From the NCBI GenBank assembly GCA_022709695.1, contig JAKLII010000003.1, positions 144,124 to 208,123 on the forward strand: a stretch of DNA of 64,000 nucleotides. Direction: 5' to 3'. This document shows, piece after piece, positions 8,320-16,774 of this stretch (its first letter is position 1; each line of letters opens with the position of its first letter). Both the position numbers and the translations under genes were made by a program. Origin of the DNA: Bacteroidota bacterium. GTDB lineage: Bacteria; Bacteroidota; Bacteroidia; Bacteroidales; SKPS01. The notes beneath the pieces were generated by a model, which made no database searches, was not told the origin of the DNA, and saw nothing but the letters and a program-made list of their open reading frames with translations.

Positions 8320-10737
8320 TCAGGTATCCATTCCCTCCATTTCAGGCATCCCCCGCTTTTCAGGTTTGTCTTTTATGCCGAAATTATACCGGATGGAAAT
8401 GCCGATTCTTCTGCTGTCAGTGTAACGCAGAGCCTCTGCATCCTGAGACCCCAGATGGAGAGTGCCCCTGAATTTCATGGTATGAAACAGGTCGCGGCAG
8501 TTGAGGGTAATCTGCAGCTTTTTGTCGAAGAAGGTTTGGTTGATCCCCATGTTGACAGTGCCAAACGGTTCAATTTCATAAAAGCCATAGCTCCCTTTGT
8601 ACATGGCAAAACCGCTGAGGGTGAGCTTTGTGTTTCTGGCAAGGGACAGTGAATGGAAGGTAAAAAACCGCCATCCGCCCCGCTGGTAGCTGAAAGGCTC
8701 GTTCTCATAAATCCCTTCATAATCGTTGTGGTTGTACTGGGCACCCACGGCAAAGAAGTATTTTTTTCCAGGGGGGATCCCCACCATAAGCCGGAAGTAT
8801 GTTTCGATATTATTACCCAGGTTGTCGAAGGTTCTTACAGCAACACCGGGCTGATTTTCATCCTGATACACCACGGCCGCGAAAATATCACGGGTATAGT
8901 TTCGGCCGATCGCCAGCACCGGCATATCGTTGAAACTTACATTGAATTCGATATTATCGGTGAACTGGGGTTTCAGGGCCGGATTTCCAGATTCGTAGGT
9001 AAACTGATCCAGATAGTTCACCGACGGGTTCAGGCTCTGGTATCCCGGGCGGCTGATGGTTTTACGGTATATCAGGTAGCTGTTAAGTTCCACATCGAAG
9101 ATACGGAACAGGGTCCGGCTCAGGTATAGGTAAGGGAACCAGTCGGCACGCGATACTTCGAAACCGGTATCGCGGGGGAGCGACTGGAACCCCTGCATGA
9201 GGGTATGCTCCATCCTGATGCCTCCTTTCAGAATGATATCCCAGAAGAGGGTTCTAGACCCCTGCAGATAGGCTGAAGCTATGTTTTCGCGGTACCGGAA
9301 AGCGTTGGTGCGGTTGGTATCGGTAATGGGGAGACATCCGTCGAACAGCAGAAAATCGGAGCTGCTCCGGAAAAACTGAAAGCTCTCTTTTACACCCGTT
9401 TCCATTTTTATCTTCAGGGGCAGCATCCAGGTAAGGTCCGACTGGAGCGTGCCAAAATGTCGCTGCTGCAGCAAATCCCCTTCGCCGGTAACAATATTCT
9501 GGATGGGATAGGTTACCCATGTGATGTACTCCTGGTTGCCCGGTCCATGCTGAAAATTGTAGCTGAGCCGGGTATCCCACAGGTTACCTGAGGTATCGGG
9601 TTTCACCATCACCCCGAAATCCTGCTGGAGGTTCAGCCTGGCGGAGCCGTTGTCAATGGTATTCTCACTCCTGAAGAGTTTTGGTGTTTCTGAGGTGCCG
9701 ATCTGATTGATGTTCAGCGTATGGTTGTTGCTTCCGGCATAATTGACTCTGCCATCGTAGTTTACAGAGACCTTTTTGCCGGGATCCCAGGAGAGGCCGA
9801 AAGAGAGCAGGGGGTGGCCTGATTGGCTCCGGGTACGCATGGTCTGGTCCAGGTTGTTTACACTGTCAAGCTTCCGCTCCGATTCAAGCCATACCACGCT
9901 ATTATCCCTCGTATAGTTGAAATTGAGATACATGGTGGTGTTTTCCCCGCTGTTGTTCAGCGAAAATCCTCCGTACTGGTTGCCATACTTCCCTTGTGTG
10001 ATACCCACATTGGCCGAACCAAACCGTCCGATCTTCACCCCTTTTTTCAGCACAATATTGATGATCCCTCCGGAGGAGGCAGCATCGAAACGTGCCGAAG
10101 GGGTTCGCATCACTTCTATCTTTTCCACACTTCCGGGCGGCAGACTCCTGAGAATAGTATTGATATCCTGTGTGCTCATCTTCATTTCCCGCCCGTTGAT
10201 ATACACCACAGCAGGGGAGGTGCTGTTGAGAAAAATCCCCCCATCCTGATCGACATACAATCCGGGAGTACTCTCCAGCACCTCCAGGGTGCTGGAGCTC
10301 GTGGCAGCCATGGGCTCAGGATCGATGATGGTTTTATCTTCCTCCTGCCTGATCAGCGGCCTTGTGGCCTGCACCGTGAAGGCCCCCAGGGTGTTAAGGC
10401 GGTCATTCATGGTGAATTCAAAGCTCTTTTTTAGCCCGCTCACCATCACTGACCGTTCGATCGGAAGAAAACTCACATGGCTGATGGTGAAGCTGAACAT
10501 CCCGTTACCGGCCGACTCGAAGGTGGCGATACCGGCGTTGTTGGTAAAACTGTTCCATGACACTGAATCGCTGATCCTCATTAATTTAACGGTAGCAGCC
10601 GCAAGAGGGTCCCCTTTGTCGTCCTTCACTGCTACCGAGACCGTTTGGGCGAACCCCCCATGGCAGAGGCACATCAGTAAGGCCCACATCGGCAAATGCA
10701 ATTTGTACAGTAAGAATCTCCTGATGGAAGTGGCCAT
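8320..10737 (-). CDS. TonB-dependent receptor-like outer-membrane protein
   Basis: 805 residues from the ATG at 10737, which gives the signal peptide MATSIRRFLLYKLHLPMWAL ending near GFAQ and begins 2 bp after the upstream stop; an ATG at 10758 would overlap that gene. Order of domains: carboxypeptidase-regulatory-like Ig domain (VSVAVKDDKGDPLAAATVKLM), plug-like domain (LNTLGAFTVQATRPLIRQEEDKTI, YINGREMKMSTQDINTILRSLPPGSVEKIEVMRTPSARFDAASSGG), then a beta-barrel with DUF/OMP_b-brl_3-type strands to a C-terminal RYNFGIKDKP. Members import or bind ligands at the outer membrane using TonB. No SusD partner is adjacent, so the ligand is unknown. It shares the transcript with the GT4 gene upstream. 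Confidence 0.85.
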   Translation of the reverse strand: MATSIRRFLLYKLHLPMWALLMCLCHGGFAQTVSVAVKDDKGDPLAAATVKLMRISDSVSWNSFTNNAGIATFESAGNGMFSFTISHVSFLPIERSVMVSGLKKSFEFTMNDRLNTLGAFTVQATRPLIRQEEDKTIIDPEPMAATSSSTLEVLESTPGLYVDQDGGIFLNSTSPAVVYINGREMKMSTQDINTILRSLPPGSVEKIEVMRTPSARFDAASSGGIINIVLKKGVKIGRFGSANVGITQGKYGNQYGGFSLNNSGENTTMYLNFNYTRDNSVVWLESERKLDSVNNLDQTMRTRSQSGHPLLSFGLSWDPGKKVSVNYDGRVNYAGSNNHTLNINQIGTSETPKLFRSENTIDNGSARLNLQQDFGVMVKPDTSGNLWDTRLSYNFQHGPGNQEYITWVTYPIQNIVTGEGDLLQQRHFGTLQSDLTWMLPLKIKMETGVKESFQFFRSSSDFLLFDGCLPITDTNRTNAFRYRENIASAYLQGSRTLFWDIILKGGIRMEHTLMQGFQSLPRDTGFEVSRADWFPYLYLSRTLFRIFDVELNSYLIYRKTISRPGYQSLNPSVNYLDQFTYESGNPALKPQFTDNIEFNVSFNDMPVLAIGRNYTRDIFAAVVYQDENQPGVAVRTFDNLGNNIETYFRLMVGIPPGKKYFFAVGAQYNHNDYEGIYENEPFSYQRGGWRFFTFHSLSLARNTKLTLSGFAMYKGSYGFYEIEPFGTVNMGINQTFFDKKLQITLNCRDLFHTMKFRGTLHLGSQDAEALRYTDSRRIGISIRYNFGIKDKPEKRGMPEMEGMDT

Positions 10738-10739
10738 GT

Positions 10740-11957
10740 TTATTTTGATTCCGGGCATAAGGACACATAAAACGCTTTCATAGCCTCACCTGTTGCCGGG
10801 ATACCGAAATGTTTTCTGACGGTTTCACGGGCTTCATTTCCAAGGGTTTTGCATAGCGAAGGGGTTGAGATACACTCTCCGGCACAACGCACAAATTCCT
10901 CCGGGGTGTCGGCAATCAGGATATCGTGGCGATGTTTCACGGGTAAACCTTCGGCTCCCCTGGAGGTGGAAATCACCGCTTTACCCAGCGCCATGGCTTC
11001 CAGTATCTTCACCCGGATGCCACTTCCGGAAAGCAGTGGAACGATCAGCACATCCTTGTCCGACTGGTATGCTGCTGCATCTTCAATCTGACCGTCGATT
11101 CCGAGATGGGCTGATTGCTGCTGAAAATACCATGGCGGCATCTTTTTTCCCGCCATACGCATCCTGAATTCGGGGTAATTCCGGGTAATCGCGGGTAATA
11201 TTTCCCTGATGAACCATCGCAGCCCTTCGTCGTTGGGGCGCCAGTCCATGGAACCCAGATGGTAGAATACCGGAACTTCATTTCCCGGCGACAATGATAC
11301 AGAATTCTCATTGTCAGGTATATCCATACCAATGGGAATGGCCCTGACGGGAATTCCGGGGCAGGAGCTTTTGAACCACTCCAGGTCCTGTTCCGATAAT
11401 GCAATGATCCCATCCACCAGGCCGGCAGATTTTCGCTCAAAAGCTTCCAGCCGGCGGGTTTGGATTTTCAGGTACCATTTCGCCAGAGGGTTTCTGACCG
11501 AGGTAAGGTATCTGGCCCAGATCCTGTGCTCGATATTCTGTGCCCTGAGAATGACCCTGGCGCTGCTGTGTTTCCTGATCACAGGAAGATACTCGCAGAG
11601 ATAGAGGTGTTCCAGCTGGATGATGTCGTATTCCTGCTGCTGCAGCATCTCAGAGATGGTTCGATCCAGGGCACTGCTGTAAAACCGGGCGGAAAAATAG
11701 GAGCGGCCTGTAAAAAGATTGATCAGGGCTCCCGCAGTTTTTACCCGGTTGTCAACCGGAACCGATGTAAAGGAGGTAGCCTGCAGCCAATTTTCCGGGG
11801 CTTTTGCCAGATCCCCCGGAGAGGTGGCCTGATCAGCCGCCAGTACGGTAAGTCCGGCGCCATTGCTGAGCAATCCCAGGGAACAGTGATACACCGAAAC
11901 AGCCCCGCCATCGGTGAGGGGGAATGGTACCTTATAGGAGATCTGCAGCACTTTCAT
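10740..11957 (-). CDS. GT4-family glycosyltransferase
   Basis: 405 residues, GT-B fold. The N-terminus MKVLQISYKVPFPLTDGG is the classic first strand and loop of this family; the C-terminal domain carries the nucleotide-sugar signature LLSGSGIRVKILEAMALGKAVI (Glu of the E-x7-E-type motif in ILEAMALG) and SRGAEGL. It transfers a sugar from an activated donor to an envelope glycan, probably at the inner membrane's cytoplasmic face. Two bases separate it from the TonB-type receptor gene, so the two are likely co-transcribed. No wider polysaccharide cluster is present. Confidence 0.85.
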   Translation of the reverse strand: MKVLQISYKVPFPLTDGGAVSVYHCSLGLLSNGAGLTVLAADQATSPGDLAKAPENWLQATSFTSVPVDNRVKTAGALINLFTGRSYFSARFYSSALDRTISEMLQQQEYDIIQLEHLYLCEYLPVIRKHSSARVILRAQNIEHRIWARYLTSVRNPLAKWYLKIQTRRLEAFERKSAGLVDGIIALSEQDLEWFKSSCPGIPVRAIPIGMDIPDNENSVSLSPGNEVPVFYHLGSMDWRPNDEGLRWFIREILPAITRNYPEFRMRMAGKKMPPWYFQQQSAHLGIDGQIEDAAAYQSDKDVLIVPLLSGSGIRVKILEAMALGKAVISTSRGAEGLPVKHRHDILIADTPEEFVRCAGECISTPSLCKTLGNEARETVRKHFGIPATGEAMKAFYVSLCPESK

Positions 11958-11995
11958 GGTATAACACTTTATTTCCTCAAAGGTGGAAAGGAGGG

Positions 11996-12003
11996 CAAAG
12001 ATA
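11996..12003 (-). promoter_or_regulatory. -7 promoter element (TATCTTTG)
   Basis: Minus-strand TAnnTTTG match 38 bp upstream of the GT4 start at 11957. No clear -33 partner. Confidence 0.45.
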
Positions 12004-12060
12004 AAACAATACCGGGGGTATTGGTGATAACGATTTGGCTGAATGACCGTTTTTCGGGAA

Positions 12061-12870
12061 TCAACCGCCGATAATCACTTCGAAACCGGCCCGGCGGAAC
12101 ATCCTTTTATAGGGATTGAGCCTTGCCGGCAACATCGAAGGCACATGTTGCATGCGGTTTTCGTACCCCAGTTTCCGGTATTTATCGGCTGCAGTCTGGC
12201 GGAATGGGATCAGGTGCACCTGTTCGATCTCTCCGGGGAGTGCTTTGAGCACATCGATAATCTCCGCCATCTCATGACGGCTGTTGTTGAAACCGGGGAC
12301 CACCGGAATCCGCAGCCAGATCCTGGCTCCACAGTTGAGGAGGAACGAGAGATTTTCAAGAATCTTCTTCGAACCTACCGCGGTGAAATCCAGATGTTTA
12401 TCATGACGGGTGTGTTTCAGGTCGAACAGAAACAGCGATGTGAACGGCAGAACCCTTTCAAACACTTCACGATCTGCATACCCGTTGGTATCAATGGTCG
12501 TATGGATCCCTTCCTCCCGGCACTGCTTCAGGATGGGTACCAGAAAATCGGGTTGGGTAAGGGGTTCTCCGCCCGAAAAGGTAACGCCACCCCCGGTTTC
12601 CTGCATCAGTCTTTTTTCCGAAAGAATGATGTCCAGCAGTTCGTCTGTAGTAATCTCCCGGCCAATCACCTCCCTGAATTGCTGCACCGTGCCATCCGGG
12701 TTCACCGATTCGGTTTCCACCTCTGTGGGTCCAGGATCCCTCCCTTCAGGGTTGTGGCACCATGTACAGCGCAGCTGACACCCCTTCATGAAGATGGTGA
12801 TACGCACCCCTGGGCCATCATTGAAAGTAAACTTCCTGATGTCGAAAATGGTTCCTTTGATTTCAGGCAT
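12061..12870 (-). CDS. glycyl-radical enzyme activating protein (radical SAM)
   Basis: 269 residues. Radical-SAM cysteines C31-x3-C35-x2-C38 in KGCQLRCTWCHNPEG bind the [4Fe-4S] cluster that cleaves S-adenosylmethionine; GGVTFSGGEPL is the SAM-binding GGE motif, and the N-terminal IFDIRKFTFNDGPGVR is typical of PflA-type activases. These enzymes abstract a hydrogen from a glycine of a glycyl-radical enzyme. The eight-cysteine ferredoxin insert present in many non-PFL activases is absent, leaving a PflA-like length. No glycyl-radical enzyme gene lies within this window, so the partner is unknown. It stands alone between a glycosyltransferase and a coiled-coil gene. Confidence 0.85.
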   Translation of the reverse strand: MPEIKGTIFDIRKFTFNDGPGVRITIFMKGCQLRCTWCHNPEGRDPGPTEVETESVNPDGTVQQFREVIGREITTDELLDIILSEKRLMQETGGGVTFSGGEPLTQPDFLVPILKQCREEGIHTTIDTNGYADREVFERVLPFTSLFLFDLKHTRHDKHLDFTAVGSKKILENLSFLLNCGARIWLRIPVVPGFNNSRHEMAEIIDVLKALPGEIEQVHLIPFRQTAADKYRKLGYENRMQHVPSMLPARLNPYKRMFRRAGFEVIIGG

Positions 12871-12933
12871 GGCACGGAATAATCATGACAGGAGAACACT
12901 GCCGGCGATAAAAAGTTCAGATCAGATGCAATC

Positions 12934-13839
12934 CTATTCGAGGGTGAAGGAGGTCTTGCCAATCTCCTGTCCTTCGAAGAAAACAGCTACATGGTAAGTG
13001 CCGGCCATTGCATTCCCCTCCACAATCTTATCCCAGTTGAGGCATACAGGGAGGGGCTTGTTCTGGTAACTGATGGTTTGTTTCATTGAGTATTGAAGCC
13101 TTTCATCCTGATAGTCAAAGGTATAAGCATCACCTGCACCCAATGACAGCACTACATTATCCGGACGTGCCACCCTTACATATACCGTTTTTTCTCCGGG
13201 GGGAATCACCAGGTTTTCTCCAATGGTGAAACACACTTTAAGGCGGTCTACACGGCGTGCTTTGTCCGAGGGGGTCTCCTTTGCGGTACCACGGCTTCTG
13301 AAACCCCCTGCAGTAAGATTGTATGCACGAATCTTTTCGCCCAGGATTGCTTTTCTTTTAAACTCCTCCTTCTCCTCAGTAAGTACAATATTCTTTTCCT
13401 TCTCAGCTTCAACCCGGTATTTCAGCTCAAGATTCTTGTCGGTGAGTTCCATGTTGATGTACAACAGCGAGTCGAGCCGCCGTTCGTAGTCCTGTTTTAA
13501 CCCCCGAAGGTACTCGATCTCTTTAACAATCAGATCTTTGGATTTATTGCTGGCAATGAGCCTGTTGATCCGCACGATATTCTGCTGGATGATGCTGTCT
13601 TTCCCTCTGAGCTGAAGATTCAGGTTTCCGTATGCTTTTTTGATGCTTTCAAATTCGAAGGTGAGTGAATCAAGTTCGCGCTGGTGACTGGTAGATTCCT
13701 GAACACGTAAAGTGATCTCTTTCTGGATGTTGCGCCTACTGATGGCATACATCACCACCATCGCCGTAAAGGCAATTGCAAGGAGCAGGAGAAGCAACAG
13801 GAGCAGGCCTCTTTTTTTATGCTGGGTTTGTTCTGTCAT
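12934..13839 (-). CDS. membrane-anchored coiled-coil protein
   Basis: 301 residues. The first 12 residues are polar, followed by one transmembrane helix (about 11-32, a run of leucines then AIAFTAMVVMYAIS). Residues 35-165 form a long heptad-rich coiled coil (ELDSLTFEFESIKKAYGNLNLQL...). The C-terminal domain (about 180-301) is beta-rich (VCFTIGENLVIPPGEKTVYVRVARPD, AGTYHVAVFFEGQEIGKTSF). The architecture is seen in uncharacterised Bacteroidota proteins; it would project the C-terminal domain into the periplasm. Function unknown. Transcribed divergently from comF. Confidence 0.75.
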   Translation of the reverse strand: MTEQTQHKKRGLLLLLLLLLAIAFTAMVVMYAISRRNIQKEITLRVQESTSHQRELDSLTFEFESIKKAYGNLNLQLRGKDSIIQQNIVRINRLIASNKSKDLIVKEIEYLRGLKQDYERRLDSLLYINMELTDKNLELKYRVEAEKEKNIVLTEEKEEFKRKAILGEKIRAYNLTAGGFRSRGTAKETPSDKARRVDRLKVCFTIGENLVIPPGEKTVYVRVARPDNVVLSLGAGDAYTFDYQDERLQYSMKQTISYQNKPLPVCLNWDKIVEGNAMAGTYHVAVFFEGQEIGKTSFTLE

Positions 13840-13870
13840 GGTATTCCGGTAATTTTCATCTATGGGGCGG

Positions 13871-13899
13871 CAAAATTAAGCAAAAAGTTGGTTTTCAAA
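13871..13899 (-). promoter_or_regulatory. promoter with -7 TAATTTTG and -33 TTTG
   Basis: Minus-strand -7 element at 13871-13878 and TTTG at 13896-13899, spacing 17 bp (slightly short of the usual 19-21). It would transcribe the coiled-coil gene from 32 bp upstream. Confidence 0.4.
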
Positions 13900-13968
13900 C
13901 CCATGCTGAATGATAAAATATTTGGGTTTGATATTTCCGGTTTTCAGATTTCAGACAACTATAGAGAT

Positions 13969-14676
13969 ATGCGTATAGGACAAAGCTTACTGGAATGGGG
14001 TGCGTCGGTTCCCGCACTCTTTTTTCCGCGCAACTGTGTGGTTTGCGGCAACAGTCTTTTCACCCGTGAGCAGCTGATCTGTCTCTCATGCAGGGTGCAT
14101 CTTCCCGTATCGGGGCACTGGCTTGAACCCGACAACAAAACTGCGCGGGTTTTTTACGGAAGGGTTGATTTTTACCATTGTTCATCCTATCTGTTGTACC
14201 GGAAGGGGAACAGTACCCAAAAACTCATTCATGCCCTTAAATACAAGGGTGTGCCGGAGGCGGGTGAATTTCTGGGGGCAGCGTTCGGGTTGGTTTTGCG
14301 GCAGTCGGGGGTACTGGGGGAAGTCGACGGCATTGTACCGGTACCCTTACATCCGAAGAAAGAGCGGAAAAGGGGGTACAACCAGAGTGTAATGATTGCC
14401 CGTGGACTTTCGGCACAGCTGAAGGTACCTGTGATGGACAAGCTCGTGGTACGACGTACACACAGCCAGAGCCAGACTAAAAAAGACCGGTACAGCCGGT
14501 GGGAAAACGCCCGCGACAGGTTCGTGCTGAAGGGCAGGAATCTCCGGCCGGGGATGCATCTGTTGCTGGTGGATGATGTGATCACCACCGGAAGCACACT
14601 GGAAGCCCTTGCCCAAACCCTCACCGGCGTTGAAGGGATAAAAATCAGCGCAGTAAGCATTGGCTTTTCCTGCTGA
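13969..14676 (+). CDS. ComF family phosphoribosyltransferase-like protein
   Basis: 235 residues. I chose the ATG at 13969 (MRIGQSLLEWGASVPALFFPRN) because family members begin just before the zinc-binding module; an ATG at 13903 gives a 22-residue extension with no family match. The N-terminal double zinc ribbon is C-x2-C (CVVCG) then CLSC. The C-terminal phosphoribosyltransferase domain has the PRPP loop VDDVITTGSTLEA and the basic RRTHSQSQTKKDR segment. In Gram-positive bacteria ComF takes part in DNA uptake; in other bacteria ComF/GntX-like proteins have an uncertain role, possibly nucleotide salvage or DNA processing. Divergent from the coiled-coil gene. Confidence 0.85.
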   Translation: MRIGQSLLEWGASVPALFFPRNCVVCGNSLFTREQLICLSCRVHLPVSGHWLEPDNKTARVFYGRVDFYHCSSYLLYRKGNSTQKLIHALKYKGVPEAGEFLGAAFGLVLRQSGVLGEVDGIVPVPLHPKKERKRGYNQSVMIARGLSAQLKVPVMDKLVVRRTHSQSQTKKDRYSRWENARDRFVLKGRNLRPGMHLLLVDDVITTGSTLEALAQTLTGVEGIKISAVSIGFSC

Positions 14677-14727
14677 TTTTTTTCCTGACGGCGGGAGAAT
14701 GGCACATCAGAGTATCAGCCCTTTGTG

Positions 14728-14735
14728 TACCTTTG
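14728..14735 (+). promoter_or_regulatory. -7 promoter element (TACCTTTG)
   Basis: Perfect TAnnTTTG 20 bp before the lipoprotein ATG at 14755. No -33 TTG at proper spacing. Confidence 0.45.
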
Positions 14736-14754
14736 TACCCTAAACTGCCCTCCT

Positions 14755-15327
14755 ATGAAAATTCGATCCTGGAACTTGGTAATAACCGCCCTTCTGGCGG
14801 GTGCTGTAATGCTGGCCGGATGTGGCCGCAGCAAGGAACGGGTCCGTACCCAGGTACAAACCATCAGTTTCGAACATCAGCTGGTGGTGAACCGGTTGGA
14901 CGCCATGGAGCGATCCCTGGAATCGTATGTGCCGTCCATTATGGATAAAACCTATCAGGAGGTGCTTATGCAGCTCGACAGCTCAACGGTGGTTATCAAG
15001 GGGTTGAAGCCGCTGAAAGAGGATGAAGACCTGCGCGATGATGCATTGCTGCTCTTCGACACCTATCGCCTTCTGGTAGAAAATGAATATGGTGAAATGA
15101 TCAGGCGACAGAAAAAACCGGCAGGCACCTTTACGGCAGCCGATGAGTTCCTTGTAGCCAATTTAGGGAAGCATGTCGCCCTTAACCGCAGGCGGGCAAA
15201 GGAAAAATACGAGAAAGAGGCTGCCCGTGTGCTGGCGGCACACAACATCGCATTTGAACCGGTAAAGGAGGAGGTACCGGAGGTTAGTTCTTCCAAAACC
15301 CCGGATTCAGCAAAACCAGTACAGTAA
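14755..15327 (+). CDS. hypothetical lipoprotein
   Basis: 190 residues from the ATG at 14755, which begins a lipoprotein signal peptide (MKIRSWNLVITALLAGAVML) with lipobox LAGC, Cys23. The mature part is highly charged and helical (EHQLVVNRLDAMERSLESY, RRRAKEKYEKEAARVLAAH), probably a periplasmic helical lipoprotein. No family recognised. Its last 44 bp overlap the 3' end of trkH on the other strand, so the two genes converge and may interfere. Confidence 0.75.
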   Translation: MKIRSWNLVITALLAGAVMLAGCGRSKERVRTQVQTISFEHQLVVNRLDAMERSLESYVPSIMDKTYQEVLMQLDSSTVVIKGLKPLKEDEDLRDDALLLFDTYRLLVENEYGEMIRRQKKPAGTFTAADEFLVANLGKHVALNRRRAKEKYEKEAARVLAAHNIAFEPVKEEVPEVSSSKTPDSAKPVQ

Positions 15328-16747
15328 AAATTTCCAGGCGACCGGTGAGCATCAGGAAGGAGAGTATCCACTTGCCGGCGTCATGAATATGGCCGTAATT
15401 TTCCACAGGCCCCACCGATCCCAGGCCAGGACCGATATTTCCCAGGGATGCAATGACGGCCCCAACTGCTGACTCAAAATCGAGCCCCAGAAAGCTCATG
15501 GCAATACTTCCCAGTACAAACAGTGCCATATAGAAGAAAAAGAAAGCCAGCACTTTGGCTAAGGTTTCCTGAGACACCGGCTGCTGGTTATACCGCACAG
15601 GGATATAGGCTCTGGGGTGCACCAGCCTTTTCAGCTCCACCATACTGGTTTTAACCAGCAGCAGGATACGCACTGACTTGATGCCGCCACCCGTTGAGCC
15701 TGCGCTTCCGCCTGTGAACATCAGCAGAAAAATCAGAAACCAGATAAACGGTTTCCAGAGAAGGTAATCGGCAGAAACAAAACCTGTGCTTGTGACAATG
15801 GAAGCTACCTGGAACGTGGCATCCCGGAAGGCTTTTTCGGCAGGCATCCCATGATAGGCAAACAACATCCCTCCGATGATTACCCCCATCCCCAGTATCA
15901 TCAGCAGATAAAAACGGAATTCCTCATCCCTCAGTACCCTGAGTACCTGACGATGCAGCAGCAGGTAATGCAGGGTGTAATTTGTTCCTGCCAGAATCAT
16001 GAAGATAATAATGACATACTGCAGATAGGGAGAGAATCCTGCCACGCTGTCGTTGTAGGTTGAAAACCCTCCGGTTGCCATGGTGCTGAAAGAGTGGCAA
16101 ATGGCATCAAAAAAGCTCAGGCCGCCTGCCATCATCAGCAGGGTTTGGAGGATGACAAATCCAAAATAGATCAGCCAGAGCCGTTTTGCCGTTTGGGTAA
16201 TCCTGGGATGCAGCTTATCAGTTTTCAGCCCGGGAACTTCCGCCGCAAACAGCTGCGAGCCTCCGAAGCCCAGAAATGGAAGTACTGCCAGCGAAAGCAC
16301 AATAATCCCCATCCCTCCGATAAAGTGGGTCATACTGCGCCAGAAAAGAATCCCTTTGGGAACCGATTCAATGTCGGAAAGCACCGATGAACCGGTTGTG
16401 GTAAACCCCGACATTACCTCGAAGAAAGCGTCTGAAAGATCTGGAATTGCTCCGCTGAGGATATAGGGGAGGGAACCAAACAGGCTGATAATCACCCATG
16501 AAAAGCTCACGATGATATACCCTTCCCTCTTTCCGATCGTGTTTTCCCGGTGTTTTTTCAACAGCAGCAGGGGCAACGCACCCGAAAGGGCGGTGATCAC
16601 GCCCGAAACCCATAAGGCGTGTATGTCATGTGACCCGTAGTAGAGCGAGAACGGGATCCCTGACATGATGGCCAGCCCTTCGATGACCAGCATAATGCCA
16701 ATCATCCGGAGTATATGCCGCCAGTTGATTTCAGACCAGGTGCGCAT
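15284..16747 (-). CDS. trkH: Trk-type potassium uptake membrane protein TrkH
   Basis: 487 residues with repeated M-P-M units and pore loops: TTTGSSVLSD after GSLPYILSG, ATGGFSTYNDS, TSTGFVSADYL and TGGSAGSTGGGIKSVR are the four selectivity-filter regions, each with its central glycine. It imports potassium at the inner membrane and is gated by the TrkA ring. It follows trkA by 27 bp, so the two form an operon transcribed on the minus strand. Its 3' end overlaps the convergent lipoprotein gene by 44 bp. Confidence 0.92.
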   Translation of the reverse strand: MRTWSEINWRHILRMIGIMLVIEGLAIMSGIPFSLYYGSHDIHALWVSGVITALSGALPLLLLKKHRENTIGKREGYIIVSFSWVIISLFGSLPYILSGAIPDLSDAFFEVMSGFTTTGSSVLSDIESVPKGILFWRSMTHFIGGMGIIVLSLAVLPFLGFGGSQLFAAEVPGLKTDKLHPRITQTAKRLWLIYFGFVILQTLLMMAGGLSFFDAICHSFSTMATGGFSTYNDSVAGFSPYLQYVIIIFMILAGTNYTLHYLLLHRQVLRVLRDEEFRFYLLMILGMGVIIGGMLFAYHGMPAEKAFRDATFQVASIVTSTGFVSADYLLWKPFIWFLIFLLMFTGGSAGSTGGGIKSVRILLLVKTSMVELKRLVHPRAYIPVRYNQQPVSQETLAKVLAFFFFYMALFVLGSIAMSFLGLDFESAVGAVIASLGNIGPGLGSVGPVENYGHIHDAGKWILSFLMLTGRLEIFTVLVLLNPGFWKN

Positions 16748-16774
16748 GTTGCGTTCTTATCAATGAAAAATCCG

